Below are positions 7,433-14,275 of a stretch of 25,333 nucleotides of DNA, one piece after another. Each line of letters starts with the position of its first letter. Within the stretch, counting starts at the first letter, position 1. Source of the stretch: CAJBVG01 sp044376465 (GTDB taxonomy: Bacteria > Bacteroidota > Bacteroidia > Sphingobacteriales > Sphingobacteriaceae). The stretch spans positions 1 to 25,333 of the forward strand of contig JBILKW010000008.1 in assembly GCA_044376465.1 (NCBI GenBank), written 5' to 3'. The translations under genes were made by a program, and so were the position numbers. The notes below the pieces were generated by a model. It saw nothing but the letters and a program-made list of their open reading frames with translations, was not told the origin of the DNA and did no database searches.

Positions 7433-8515
7433 ATGAGAAAACTCACATTTACATTACTCTTCATTTTAGTTGGGCATATTACCCTAAAAGGACAAGTTGC
7501 TGGCTTTAAAATTTTAAATCAAACAACAAGCATTAAATCAACAGAAAAAACTGATATAAGGATTAAAAACGAAAAAGAAAATGTATTTAAGACGCTAGAA
7601 ATTATACAGTATAACTATTTACAGAAGGACAAAGTAAAAATAGATACTACATTATCAAAACTTGAAAACGAGCTTTATCAAAATTCTATTGGTGCAGATA
7701 GTTTAGCATCATATGATGAAGAAACCATTCAGAGAAAATCAGCTAAAATAAAAAGGTTAAGAAGTGAATTAAAAAGTATAGTAGCTAAGCAAGATAGTTT
7801 GTACTTTCTTTATACCAAAGATTATTTAACGTATAAACGTAGCAATATTCTAAGCTTTGGAAAAATACGTTCGGGTGCATTTTTTGATATGTTATACAAT
7901 GATGAGGGCAAGAGATTTAAGGCACTTGGAAATGTTGGGGTATATTTAGGTGATAACTCTGCTTCTATATTTTCTGAACTTATTAGTGGTAATCTTGGTT
8001 TACTTCGAGTAAGCTTTGGCTCAATGATATCTAACAGTAAGAGCGATAGTGCTGAAGGTGTAAGAAATGAACAAGCATACCAGCGTTTGGTGACATACGG
8101 AGGTAATACGGTATTAAATTTAGAATATCCCCTCATGTATATTCATTCGAGAAATAATCAATACAACTTAATATCTAGGTTAATTGCAAAAGGTGCAGCA
8201 GATTTGCCTGCTTTTGGAACAAGCACAAATAAATGGGCGGGGAGTGGCTCTTTTGGAATAGATATTTATGGCGATGCTTCGTTAAGTAATGATCAGCTTC
8301 GTTTCTTTTTCAATTTTAATACTCAACAAATTTATGGTACTGATATCTATCAAAGTAACTTAGGCATTTCAAATACTAACTTCTCATTTGGGCAACTCTC
8401 CATAGGTCTTGTTTTTTTAGAGAATTTCAAAATTTCCTTTATCGTATCTACGTTTAGTTCCGAAGCTAGTTTAGAGAATAGAAATGTAATAGTAGGAGGC
8501 CAGGTTTTACGCTAA
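7433..8515 (+). CDS. Uncharacterised exported protein with a coiled-coil segment and beta-rich C-terminal half
   Basis: I do not recognise this 360-residue protein. It starts with a signal peptide (MRKLTFTLLFILVGHITLKGQ, cleaved around residue 20). A charged helical region follows at about 42-127, containing heptad-like stretches (KVKIDTTLSKLENELYQ and RKSAKIKRLRSELKSIVAKQD). From about residue 145 the sequence turns into alternating hydrophobic and polar stretches rich in G, S, N and F, such as ALGNVGVYLGDNSASIFSEL and FSFGQLSIGLVFLENFKISF. These look like beta strands of a barrel or sandwich. It ends VIVGGQVLR rather than with a terminal aromatic residue. It is monocistronic, divergent from rpiB and convergent with tatC. 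A periplasmic or outer-membrane location is an inference. Confidence 0.85.
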   Translation: MRKLTFTLLFILVGHITLKGQVAGFKILNQTTSIKSTEKTDIRIKNEKENVFKTLEIIQYNYLQKDKVKIDTTLSKLENELYQNSIGADSLASYDEETIQRKSAKIKRLRSELKSIVAKQDSLYFLYTKDYLTYKRSNILSFGKIRSGAFFDMLYNDEGKRFKALGNVGVYLGDNSASIFSELISGNLGLLRVSFGSMISNSKSDSAEGVRNEQAYQRLVTYGGNTVLNLEYPLMYIHSRNNQYNLISRLIAKGAADLPAFGTSTNKWAGSGSFGIDIYGDASLSNDQLRFFFNFNTQQIYGTDIYQSNLGISNTNFSFGQLSIGLVFLENFKISFIVSTFSSEASLENRNVIVGGQVLR

Positions 8516-8552
8516 GAAATAACCGAGGAGATTTATACTATTCCTAGCCATA

Positions 8553-9413
8553 TTAATTTGAATAAAACTTTGTTTCTTCTTTCAGCTTCCTCTTTGCCAC
8601 TCTCGCCGAAACTAGGATACTTACCTCAAATAATATATATAGCGGAATAGCTACTAACAATTGTGTAGGAATATCTGGCGATGGTGTTATGAAGGCTGCC
8701 AATAAGAATATTAGAAATAATGCGATTCTTCTGTTGTTTCGCATAAATTTAGGCGTAGCTATGCCCATTAAAGAAAGGAAGTAAACGACAATCGGTAATT
8801 CAAATACTAATCCTGTAGCGAGTGTTAAAATGCTTACTGTACTTAAATAAGAATCGAGCGTTATTTGATTTATAATTGCTTCGGATATAACATAACTCCC
8901 AAGAAAATTAACAGACATTGGAGTAATAATGAAGTAGCCAAATAAAATACCCATCATAAATAACATTGTGCCCCAAAAAATTAAACCTGTTGCGTAACGT
9001 CTTTCTCTTTTGTGCAATCCTGGTCTGATGAATCTCCATAATTCCCATAATAAATAGGGGAAGCCCAAAATAAAACCTCCTAAGAATGAAGCACTCAAAT
9101 GCAGGTTAAATTGCCCAGCCATGGTGTTATTCATAATAACGAAGTTTATTTTATCTATGCATAAATCGCTTCCTAAATTGTATTCAGTTCCTAGTTCGCA
9201 AAGCTTTCTGTAGGTCCAGAAATTTGGGTCTTTCGGACCGAATATGATCACATCAAAAAGGATATCCTTATATATAAATGCTACTACCGAAAATGAAATG
9301 ATAACAAGTGCTGCACGTACCAAGTGCCAACGTAAACTTTCTAGATGGTCTACAAAAGACATATCTGAATTGGGGTCGGTGGCACGACGAAAATTATCTA
9401 AGAATCCTGACAT
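8553..9413 (-). CDS. tatC: Sec-independent (Tat) protein translocase subunit TatC
   Basis: TatC is the six-helix membrane subunit that recognises twin-arginine signal peptides on folded cargo proteins. The 286-residue protein has the hallmark MSFVDHLESLRWHLVRA at 18-34 and the conserved FPYLLWELWRFIRPGLHKRER at about 118-138, with the functionally important glutamate E124. Several hydrophobic helices follow up to FITPSPDIPTQLLVAIPLYILFEVSI. The first periplasmic loop is enlarged (about 58-96) and carries two cysteines (C72, C85), as I recall for other Bacteroidota TatC proteins. No tatA/B gene is adjacent. It lies downstream of accC, beyond that gene's terminator, and so needs its own promoter (candidate at 9424-9431). 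Confidence 0.96.
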   Translation of the reverse strand: MSGFLDNFRRATDPNSDMSFVDHLESLRWHLVRAALVIISFSVVAFIYKDILFDVIIFGPKDPNFWTYRKLCELGTEYNLGSDLCIDKINFVIMNNTMAGQFNLHLSASFLGGFILGFPYLLWELWRFIRPGLHKRERRYATGLIFWGTMLFMMGILFGYFIITPMSVNFLGSYVISEAIINQITLDSYLSTVSILTLATGLVFELPIVVYFLSLMGIATPKFMRNNRRIALFLIFLLAAFITPSPDIPTQLLVAIPLYILFEVSILVSARVAKRKLKEETKFYSN

Positions 9414-9423
9414 ATATTGCTGT

Positions 9424-9431
9424 CAAATTTA
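9424..9431 (-). promoter_or_regulatory. Candidate -7 element for tatC
   Basis: TAAATTTG on the minus strand matches TAnnTTTG exactly and lies between the accC terminator and the tatC start, which would give a leader of only a few bases. No TTG occurs at the ideal 19-base distance; the nearest one upstream is at 16 bases, inside the terminator stem. Confidence 0.35.
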
Positions 9432-9434
9432 AAC

Positions 9435-9462
9435 AAAAAAAAGCGGACAATCGTCCGCTTTT
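9435..9462 (-). terminator. Strong intrinsic terminator after accC
   Basis: In the minus-strand transcript AAAAGCGGAC pairs perfectly with GTCCGCTTTT around a four-base loop (stem 9439-9448 and 9453-9462). It is followed by a run of eight U (9442-9435). It begins 3 bases after the accC stop codon and separates the fatty-acid cluster from tatC. Confidence 0.93.
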
Positions 9463-9464
9463 GC

Positions 9465-10805
9465 TTATTCTGTAAAGTCGAATGTTTCGAGGAATTTGGT
9501 AGTGAAATTACCTGCTCTAAAGTTAGGGTCTTTCATCAATTTTAAATGGAAAGGTATGGTAGTTTTTACTCCTTCAATTACAAATTCACTCAAGGCACGT
9601 TCCATCGTGTTTAGCGCTTCTTCACGTGTTTGTGCTACGCAAATTAATTTCGCAATCATAGAGTCGTAATTAGAAGGTATGGTATATCCAGCGTAAACAT
9701 GAGTATCTACACGTACTCCGTGGCCTCCAGGTGAGTGGAAGTTTGTGATTTTTCCTGGTGATGGGCGGAAGTTATTCCAAGGATCTTCAGCGTTAATACG
9801 GCATTCAATGGCATGCATTGCTGGCTCGTAATTTTTACCAGAGATTGGAATCCCTGCTGCTACTTTTATTTGTTCTTTAATTAAGTCGTAGTTAATTACT
9901 TCTTCGGTAACCGGGTGCTCTACTTGGATACGAGTATTCATTTCCATGAAATAGAAATTTCTGTGTTTATCCACTAAAAACTCAATGGTTCCTGCTCCTT
10001 CGTAATTTACAGCCTGTGCACCTTTAATTGCGGCATCTCCCATTTTTTTACGCAACTCAGGAGTCATAAATGGGGATGGTGATTCTTCTACTAATTTCTG
10101 ATGGCGACGTTGTATAGAACAATCACGTTCAGAAAGGTGACATACTTTTCCGAATTGATCACCTACTACTTGAATTTCAATATGACGAGGATCTTCAATA
10201 AATTTTTCTAAATAAATACCATCATTTCCGAAGGCAGCACCTGCTTCTTGGCGAGCCGAATCCCAAGCGGGTTCAAACTCTTCGTCTTTCCAAACGATAC
10301 GCATGCCTCTACCACCACCACCGGCAGTAGCTTTTAATATAATTGGGTATCCAATTTCGTTTGCTACTTTAAGTCCTTCTTTTACATCAGATAATAAACC
10401 ATCTGATCCAGGAATAGTAGGTACACCGGCAGCTTTCATCGTATCTTTTGCGGAAGCTTTATCGCCCATCCCATTAATTTGCTCTGGAGTGGCACCAATA
10501 AATTTAATTCCGTAATCTCTACATATTTGAGAAAACTTTGCATTTTCTGAAAGGAATCCGTAACCCGGATGTATGGCGTCTGCATTCGTAATTTCTGCAG
10601 CAGAAATTAAATTGGGAATGCTTAAGTACGAGTCTTTGCTTGGTGCAGGACCAATACAAACCGCTTCATCTGCAAAGCGAACATGTAAACTATCTCTATC
10701 AGCAGCAGAATAAACCGCAACTGTTTTAATGCCCATTTCTTTGCAAGTTCTTATAATTCTCAAGGCAATTTCGCCTCGGTTTGCTATTAATATTTTTTTA
10801 AACAT
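9465..10805 (-). CDS. accC: Acetyl-CoA carboxylase, biotin carboxylase subunit
   Basis: AccC carboxylates the biotin carried by AccB using ATP and bicarbonate, the first half-reaction of malonyl-CoA formation. At 446 residues it is the size of stand-alone bacterial subunits. Its numbering follows E. coli closely: the N-terminal fold MFKKILIANRGEIALRIIRT, ATP-binding K116 (GDK) and K158 (IILKA), the glycine loop GGGGRGMR at 162-169, FMEMNTRIQVEHPVTE with E288, N290 and R292, and a C-terminal domain with ECRINAEDP. It is downstream of accB with a 67-base gap that holds a weak inverted repeat, and it ends the cluster at a strong terminator. The carboxyltransferase genes accA and accD are not in the window. 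Confidence 0.97.
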   Translation of the reverse strand: MFKKILIANRGEIALRIIRTCKEMGIKTVAVYSAADRDSLHVRFADEAVCIGPAPSKDSYLSIPNLISAAEITNADAIHPGYGFLSENAKFSQICRDYGIKFIGATPEQINGMGDKASAKDTMKAAGVPTIPGSDGLLSDVKEGLKVANEIGYPIILKATAGGGGRGMRIVWKDEEFEPAWDSARQEAGAAFGNDGIYLEKFIEDPRHIEIQVVGDQFGKVCHLSERDCSIQRRHQKLVEESPSPFMTPELRKKMGDAAIKGAQAVNYEGAGTIEFLVDKHRNFYFMEMNTRIQVEHPVTEEVINYDLIKEQIKVAAGIPISGKNYEPAMHAIECRINAEDPWNNFRPSPGKITNFHSPGGHGVRVDTHVYAGYTIPSNYDSMIAKLICVAQTREEALNTMERALSEFVIEGVKTTIPFHLKLMKDPNFRAGNFTTKFLETFDFTE

Positions 10806-10842
10806 GAGTTTAAATTGAAGGTTAAAAAAATAATACGATGCT

Positions 10843-10865
10843 ATTGAATTCTAAAAAAATTCAAT
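10843..10865. repeat. Short inverted repeat in the accB-accC gap
   Basis: ATTGAATT (10843-10850) and AATTCAAT (10858-10865) are reverse complements around a seven-base A-rich loop, just after the accB stop. The stem is A/T-rich and weak, with an A/T-rich stretch beyond it. It might tune the accB/accC ratio, but the evidence is slight. Confidence 0.4.
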
Positions 10866-10872
10866 TCAACAA

Positions 10873-11349
10873 TTACATGGGTTCTACCAAGAATAATGGT
10901 TGGTCGTATTCTACGGGTGAAGCATTATCTACTAATATCTTCACAATTTTTCCTGATACTTCTGATTCGATTTCATTGAATAACTTCATCGCTTCTATGA
11001 TGCAAACCACTTTACCTGTTCCAATTTCATCGCCTACATTTACAAACGAAGGTTTGTCTGGCGACGATGAACGGTAGAAGGTACCAATCATTGGAGATTT
11101 GATCGTAATTAGGTTTGAAGCCTCCGCTGCAGCAGGTGCTACTGGCGCATTTACTGGGGCTGCTGGCGCTGCTGCCGGAACTTGTTGAACTGGTGCCGCT
11201 ACCGGAACCGTTGCGTTTACCACAACTGGCGCCGCGCCAGTTGCTTTAATCGTAATTTTAAAATCTTTACGGTCGATAGAAACCTCGCTTACGCCCGACT
11301 TAGCTACGAACTTTATCAGTTCTTGTATTTCTTTGATATCCATATCCAT
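10873..11349 (-). CDS. accB: Acetyl-CoA carboxylase, biotin carboxyl carrier protein
   Basis: AccB carries the covalently bound biotin that shuttles CO2 between AccC and the carboxyltransferase. The 158-residue protein has an N-terminal helical segment (MDIKEIQELIKFVAKSGVSEV), an Ala/Pro/Val-rich flexible linker at about 40-76, and a C-terminal biotinyl domain with PMIGTFYRS and the biotin attachment motif EAMKLFNE (K122). Two methionines (residues 1 and 3) could start the protein; the first is used here. It sits between fabH and accC in the usual order. The fabH side of the gap is an 8-bp tandem repeat. A GC-rich 19-base palindrome lies in the linker-coding part (11224-11242). Confidence 0.96.
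   Translation of the reverse strand: MDMDIKEIQELIKFVAKSGVSEVSIDRKDFKITIKATGAAPVVVNATVPVAAPVQQVPAAAPAAPVNAPVAPAAAEASNLITIKSPMIGTFYRSSSPDKPSFVNVGDEIGTGKVVCIIEAMKLFNEIESEVSGKIVKILVDNASPVEYDQPLFLVEPM
11224..11242. repeat. GC-rich 19-base palindrome within accB
   Basis: AACTGGCGCCGCGCCAGTT consists of two perfect 9-base arms around one central C. It encodes residues 36-42 at the start of the accB linker. It may simply reflect alanine codon choice (GCG, GCC), but it stands out in an AT-rich region and would form a stable stem in the mRNA. Confidence 0.6.
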
Positions 11350-11380
11350 TTTTATTTTATATCATTAATTTATTTCTTCT

Positions 11381-11428
11381 CTAATTTAGCTTATTAGCAT
11401 ACTAGCACACTATCACACTAGCATACTA
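11381..11428. repeat. 8-bp tandem repeat between fabH and accB, including the fabH stop codon
   Basis: Six consecutive 8-base units end in TA on the plus strand: CTAATTTA, GCTTATTA, GCATACTA, GCACACTA, TCACACTA, GCATACTA. The last unit contains CTA at 11426-11428, which is the TAG stop of fabH on the minus strand. The unit sequence differs from those around ybdL, but the period and the placement at a gene's 3' end are alike. Confidence 0.8.
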
Positions 11429-12427
11429 ACTATCGTACGCCCATTTAATGTAAACAGAACCCCACGTGAATCCACCACCAAAAGCTGCTAAAATAATGTT
11501 ATCGCCTTTGTGTAGTTTCTTCTCCCATTCCCACAAACATAATGGAATTGTTCCGTTAGTAGTATTTCCGTAACGATGTATATTTAACATTACTTTTTCA
11601 GGCCCTACTCCCATTCTGCTAGCAGTAGCATCAATTATTCGCTTATTCGCTTGGTGTGGCACTAGCCATGAAATATCATCAGCAGTTAAATTATTTCGTT
11701 CCATTATTTCCGCAGAAACATCTGCCATATTGGTTACGGCAAATTTAAATACCGACTGACCTTCTTGGTACACATAATGTTCTTTGGCCTCGATGGTTTC
11801 ATGACTCGCAGGTTTTACAGAGCCTCCTGCTTTTTGATGTAAATGTACTCTACCCGAACCATCACTTTTTAAAATAGCATCTTGTATACCCATTCCTTCC
11901 ATATTAGGCTCCAATAGAACAGCTCCTGCGCCATCTCCAAAAATAATACAAGTGGTTCGGTCTTCGTAATTAATTATCGACGACATTTTATCGCCGCCCA
12001 CTACTACAACTTTTTTATAGGTTCCTGCCTCAATAAATTTTGCAGCAGTGTTTAATGCGTAGATAAAACCAGAACATGCAGCGTTTATATCAAAACTAAA
12101 TGCATTACTTGCTCCAACTTTATCGGTAATAATATTTGCAGTAGCAGGAAATTGATAATCGGGGGTAGTGGTAGCACATATTAATAAATCAATTTCTGAG
12201 GCAGCTATTCCGCGTTTCGATAATAAACCTTTCACCGCTTCAGTACCCATGTCGGATGTTCCTTTGCCTTCGCCTTTCAGTATTCTTCTTTCTTGTATGC
12301 CTGTACGAGATTGGATCCACTCATCGGTTGTATCCACCATTTTTTCCAATTCAGCATTGGTAAGTATATACTCAGGAACATATCCGTTAACAGCAGTTAT
12401 TGCTGCATGTATTTTCGTGTTACTCAT
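11426..12427 (-). CDS. fabH: 3-oxoacyl-[acyl-carrier-protein] synthase III (KAS III)
   Basis: FabH starts fatty-acid synthesis by condensing an acyl-CoA primer with malonyl-ACP. The 333-residue protein has the complete Cys-His-Asn triad: C118 in NAACSGFIYAL, H258 in VPHQANKRI and N288 in GNTTNGTIP. The family ending GGGFTWGSVYIKW is followed only by AYDS. It lies 63 bases after plsX across a terminator-like hairpin whose U-tract is close to the fabH start, and the 3' end merges into an 8-bp repeat that provides the stop codon. Primer preference (acetyl-CoA or branched acyl-CoA) cannot be read directly from the sequence. Confidence 0.97.
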   Translation of the reverse strand: MSNTKIHAAITAVNGYVPEYILTNAELEKMVDTTDEWIQSRTGIQERRILKGEGKGTSDMGTEAVKGLLSKRGIAASEIDLLICATTTPDYQFPATANIITDKVGASNAFSFDINAACSGFIYALNTAAKFIEAGTYKKVVVVGGDKMSSIINYEDRTTCIIFGDGAGAVLLEPNMEGMGIQDAILKSDGSGRVHLHQKAGGSVKPASHETIEAKEHYVYQEGQSVFKFAVTNMADVSAEIMERNNLTADDISWLVPHQANKRIIDATASRMGVGPEKVMLNIHRYGNTTNGTIPLCLWEWEKKLHKGDNIILAAFGGGFTWGSVYIKWAYDS

Positions 12428-12432
12428 TTGAT

Positions 12433-12464
12433 AAAAAAATATCCCGCAATTTTTATTGCAGGAT
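12433..12464 (-). terminator. Terminator-like or attenuator hairpin between plsX and fabH
   Basis: In the minus-strand transcript ATCCTGCAAT pairs with ATTGCGGGAT around AAAA, with one G/U wobble, and is followed by a run of seven U (12439-12433). The U-tract ends about five bases before the fabH ATG (12427). It leaves no room for a separate promoter or normal leader, so complete termination is unlikely; partial termination or control of fabH translation fits better. Confidence 0.7.
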
Positions 12465-12490
12465 TAAATATAGATTTTTATTTAAAATTA

Positions 12491-13429
12491 TTAATTAAAA
12501 CGAGCCTTTATTTTTTCAGTTAATTGAGATTGCACCATTTCTTTACATAATTTTATCATGTTCTTGATAGCAATTTCAGTTGAAATACCATGCCCAACTA
12601 CAACAGGAGCATTTACTCCTAAAACTGGGCTGCCACCATAATTCTCATAATTAAAACGATCGAAAAACTCATTCTTCAATCCATTTCCAATCGTTAAATC
12701 ATGAAAACTCTCAGCTAATTTCAATACCACATTCCCTGTAAAACCATCGCATACGATTACATCGGCTTTATCATTGAATAAGTCTCTTCCTTCTATATTG
12801 CCGATAAAATTAATTTCTTCTGATGATTTAAAAAGTGGGTAAGTGGCTTGAGTTAATAAATTACCTTTTTCTTCTTCTTCCCCAATATTTAACAAGCCAA
12901 CTTTTGGATTAGCGGCATTAAACACGGTTTCCATAAACATTGAACCTAATACTCCAAATTGCAATAACATTTCTGGTTTGCAATCAGCATTCGCGCCAAC
13001 ATCTAACATTACTCCAAAACCACCATGTTCTTTTGGAATATAGGTACAAATTGCAGGTCTGCTCATGCCCGGTATTGCTTTTACGCTAAACATAGAACCA
13101 ACTAACATCGCTCCAGAGTTACCTGCACTTGCAAATGCATCAATTTTACCTTCTTTCAAAAGGTAAAATCCTATTGCTATACTCGATTTTTGTTTCTGGG
13201 TAAGGGCTTTTGCAGGGTGTTCACCCATTTCAATTACCTCATCTGTATGCACAAAGTCGAACTGATCTTCAGAAACAGATTGTTCTTGCAAAATAGTTTT
13301 CGCCTGTTGCTCGTCGCCAATTAACACAATACGACAATCAGATGGGAGTTCTTTATAAGCTAAAATTGCTCCTAAGACCGTGGCCTTGGGAGCAAAATCA
13401 CCACCCATGATATCAATACCGATTCTCAT
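12491..13429 (-). CDS. plsX: Phosphate acyltransferase PlsX
   Basis: PlsX converts acyl-ACP and phosphate to acyl-phosphate, the acyl donor used by PlsY for phospholipid synthesis; it is a peripheral membrane enzyme. The 312-residue protein carries the family features MRIGIDIMGGDFAPKATVLGA at the start, SAGNSGAMLVGSMF, PAICTYIPKEHGG, MLDVGANADCKPEML, NIGEEEEKGN and the late VCDGFTGNVVLKLAES. It starts 13 bases after rpmF within the conserved yceD-rpmF-plsX-fabH order. A hairpin after its stop codon could lower expression of the downstream genes. Confidence 0.97.
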   Translation of the reverse strand: MRIGIDIMGGDFAPKATVLGAILAYKELPSDCRIVLIGDEQQAKTILQEQSVSEDQFDFVHTDEVIEMGEHPAKALTQKQKSSIAIGFYLLKEGKIDAFASAGNSGAMLVGSMFSVKAIPGMSRPAICTYIPKEHGGFGVMLDVGANADCKPEMLLQFGVLGSMFMETVFNAANPKVGLLNIGEEEEKGNLLTQATYPLFKSSEEINFIGNIEGRDLFNDKADVIVCDGFTGNVVLKLAESFHDLTIGNGLKNEFFDRFNYENYGGSPVLGVNAPVVVGHGISTEIAIKNMIKLCKEMVQSQLTEKIKARFN

Positions 13430-13442
13430 GTGGATTGTTTTT

Positions 13443-13631
13443 TTAGTTAGCTGCGTTTTCTACGATCATCTTGCCTTTGTAGTACAAATTACCATCTACG
13501 GTATATGCACGATGTGGCATGTGAACAGTTCCAGTAGTTTGGCAAACTACCATCGCTGAAGCTTCTGCTTTATAATGAGTTCTTCTCTTGTCTCTTCTCG
13601 ATTTCGAAATCTTTCTTTTAGGATGTGGCAT
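13443..13631 (-). CDS. rpmF: 50S ribosomal protein L32 (zinc-free form)
   Basis: L32 is a small protein of the large ribosomal subunit. The 62-residue chain starts MPHPKRKISKSRRDKRRTHYK, the L32 signature. It has only one cysteine (C30), so the four-cysteine zinc ribbon of the zinc-binding form of L32 is absent; zinc-free forms are a known alternative. It sits between yceD (23-base gap) and plsX (13-base gap), the classical arrangement tying ribosome and lipid synthesis genes. Confidence 0.97.
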   Translation of the reverse strand: MPHPKRKISKSRRDKRRTHYKAEASAMVVCQTTGTVHMPHRAYTVDGNLYYKGKMIVENAAN

Positions 13632-13654
13632 GGCTCAATTATTTATTTCTATTA

Positions 13655-14209
13655 TTAATTATCTCTTAACTTTTTCAAGGCTTCCCACCTTGGATCTATT
13701 ATTGTTTCCGGTTTTTCTTCCGTTTGTTCAATTTCTTCTTCTTGTAAACTTAATTTCTTAAGTATGGCAAGTACTTCTGGATTACACCCCGATGTTCCAT
13801 TCTCTAAATCTGGATGTACATGTATTAATGGAATCCCAACCACTATAAATTCGTATAAATAACTCGCAATGTTGATTTCATGCTCAGCTCTTGATAAGAT
13901 TACTATCTCTTCTGTTTGCTCTTCATTCTCCTCTCCAAATTTAAAAATCAACCTTTCATTACTATGGAAAGGGTTTCTAAATTCTTCATTACAACGATCA
14001 CAAGTTAATTCTACTTCTCCATACATCACAAAATCCAACACAAACATGGTTTCTTGTTTATTGAATTCCAAATTCACTGTTAAATCAGCTTTTTTAATTG
14101 GAGAATATTCAAAATCATTAAAGAACGAGTCTTCTATCTTAAAATCGAAAGTGTGTTTACCGTTCTTTAGACTGGTAAACGGGATTGAAAACAATTTCAG
14201 CCTGTTCAT
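13655..14209 (-). CDS. yceD: DUF177 / YceD-family protein
   Basis: YceD (DUF177) proteins lie directly upstream of rpmF in many bacteria and have been linked to 23S rRNA accumulation or processing. The 184-residue protein shows the family core GEVELTCDRCNEEF with the conserved pair C70/C73, the acidic stretch EENEEQTEEIVILSRAEHEINIASYLYEFIVVGIPLIH, and a C-terminal DPRWEALKKLRDN. It is the first gene of the cluster and has a good promoter (14230-14259) that leaves a short leader. Family identity is firm, while the molecular activity is not established. Confidence 0.93.
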   Translation of the reverse strand: MNRLKLFSIPFTSLKNGKHTFDFKIEDSFFNDFEYSPIKKADLTVNLEFNKQETMFVLDFVMYGEVELTCDRCNEEFRNPFHSNERLIFKFGEENEEQTEEIVILSRAEHEINIASYLYEFIVVGIPLIHVHPDLENGTSGCNPEVLAILKKLSLQEEEIEQTEEKPETIIDPRWEALKKLRDN

Positions 14210-14229
14210 TTCTAAATTTTAAGAGCCTG

Positions 14230-14259
14230 CAAATGTATAAAAAATATTCTAAAAAGAAA
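14230..14259 (-). promoter_or_regulatory. Promoter for the yceD-rpmF-plsX(-fabH-accBC) cluster
   Basis: TACATTTG on the minus strand (14237-14230) fits TAnnTTTG exactly. Upstream, TTTC (14259-14256) stands 18 bases away in place of TTTG. Transcription would begin around 14223-14226, about 15 bases before the yceD ATG (14209). The pdxA gene upstream may therefore be transcribed separately. Confidence 0.55.
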
Positions 14260-14275
14260 CGTTTTTTTTAAAATG

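Noticed and set aside
14240..14275. Intrinsic terminator after pdxA
   Set aside because: The minus strand shows only a very short AAACGTTT palindrome in A/T runs, which is not a convincing stem.
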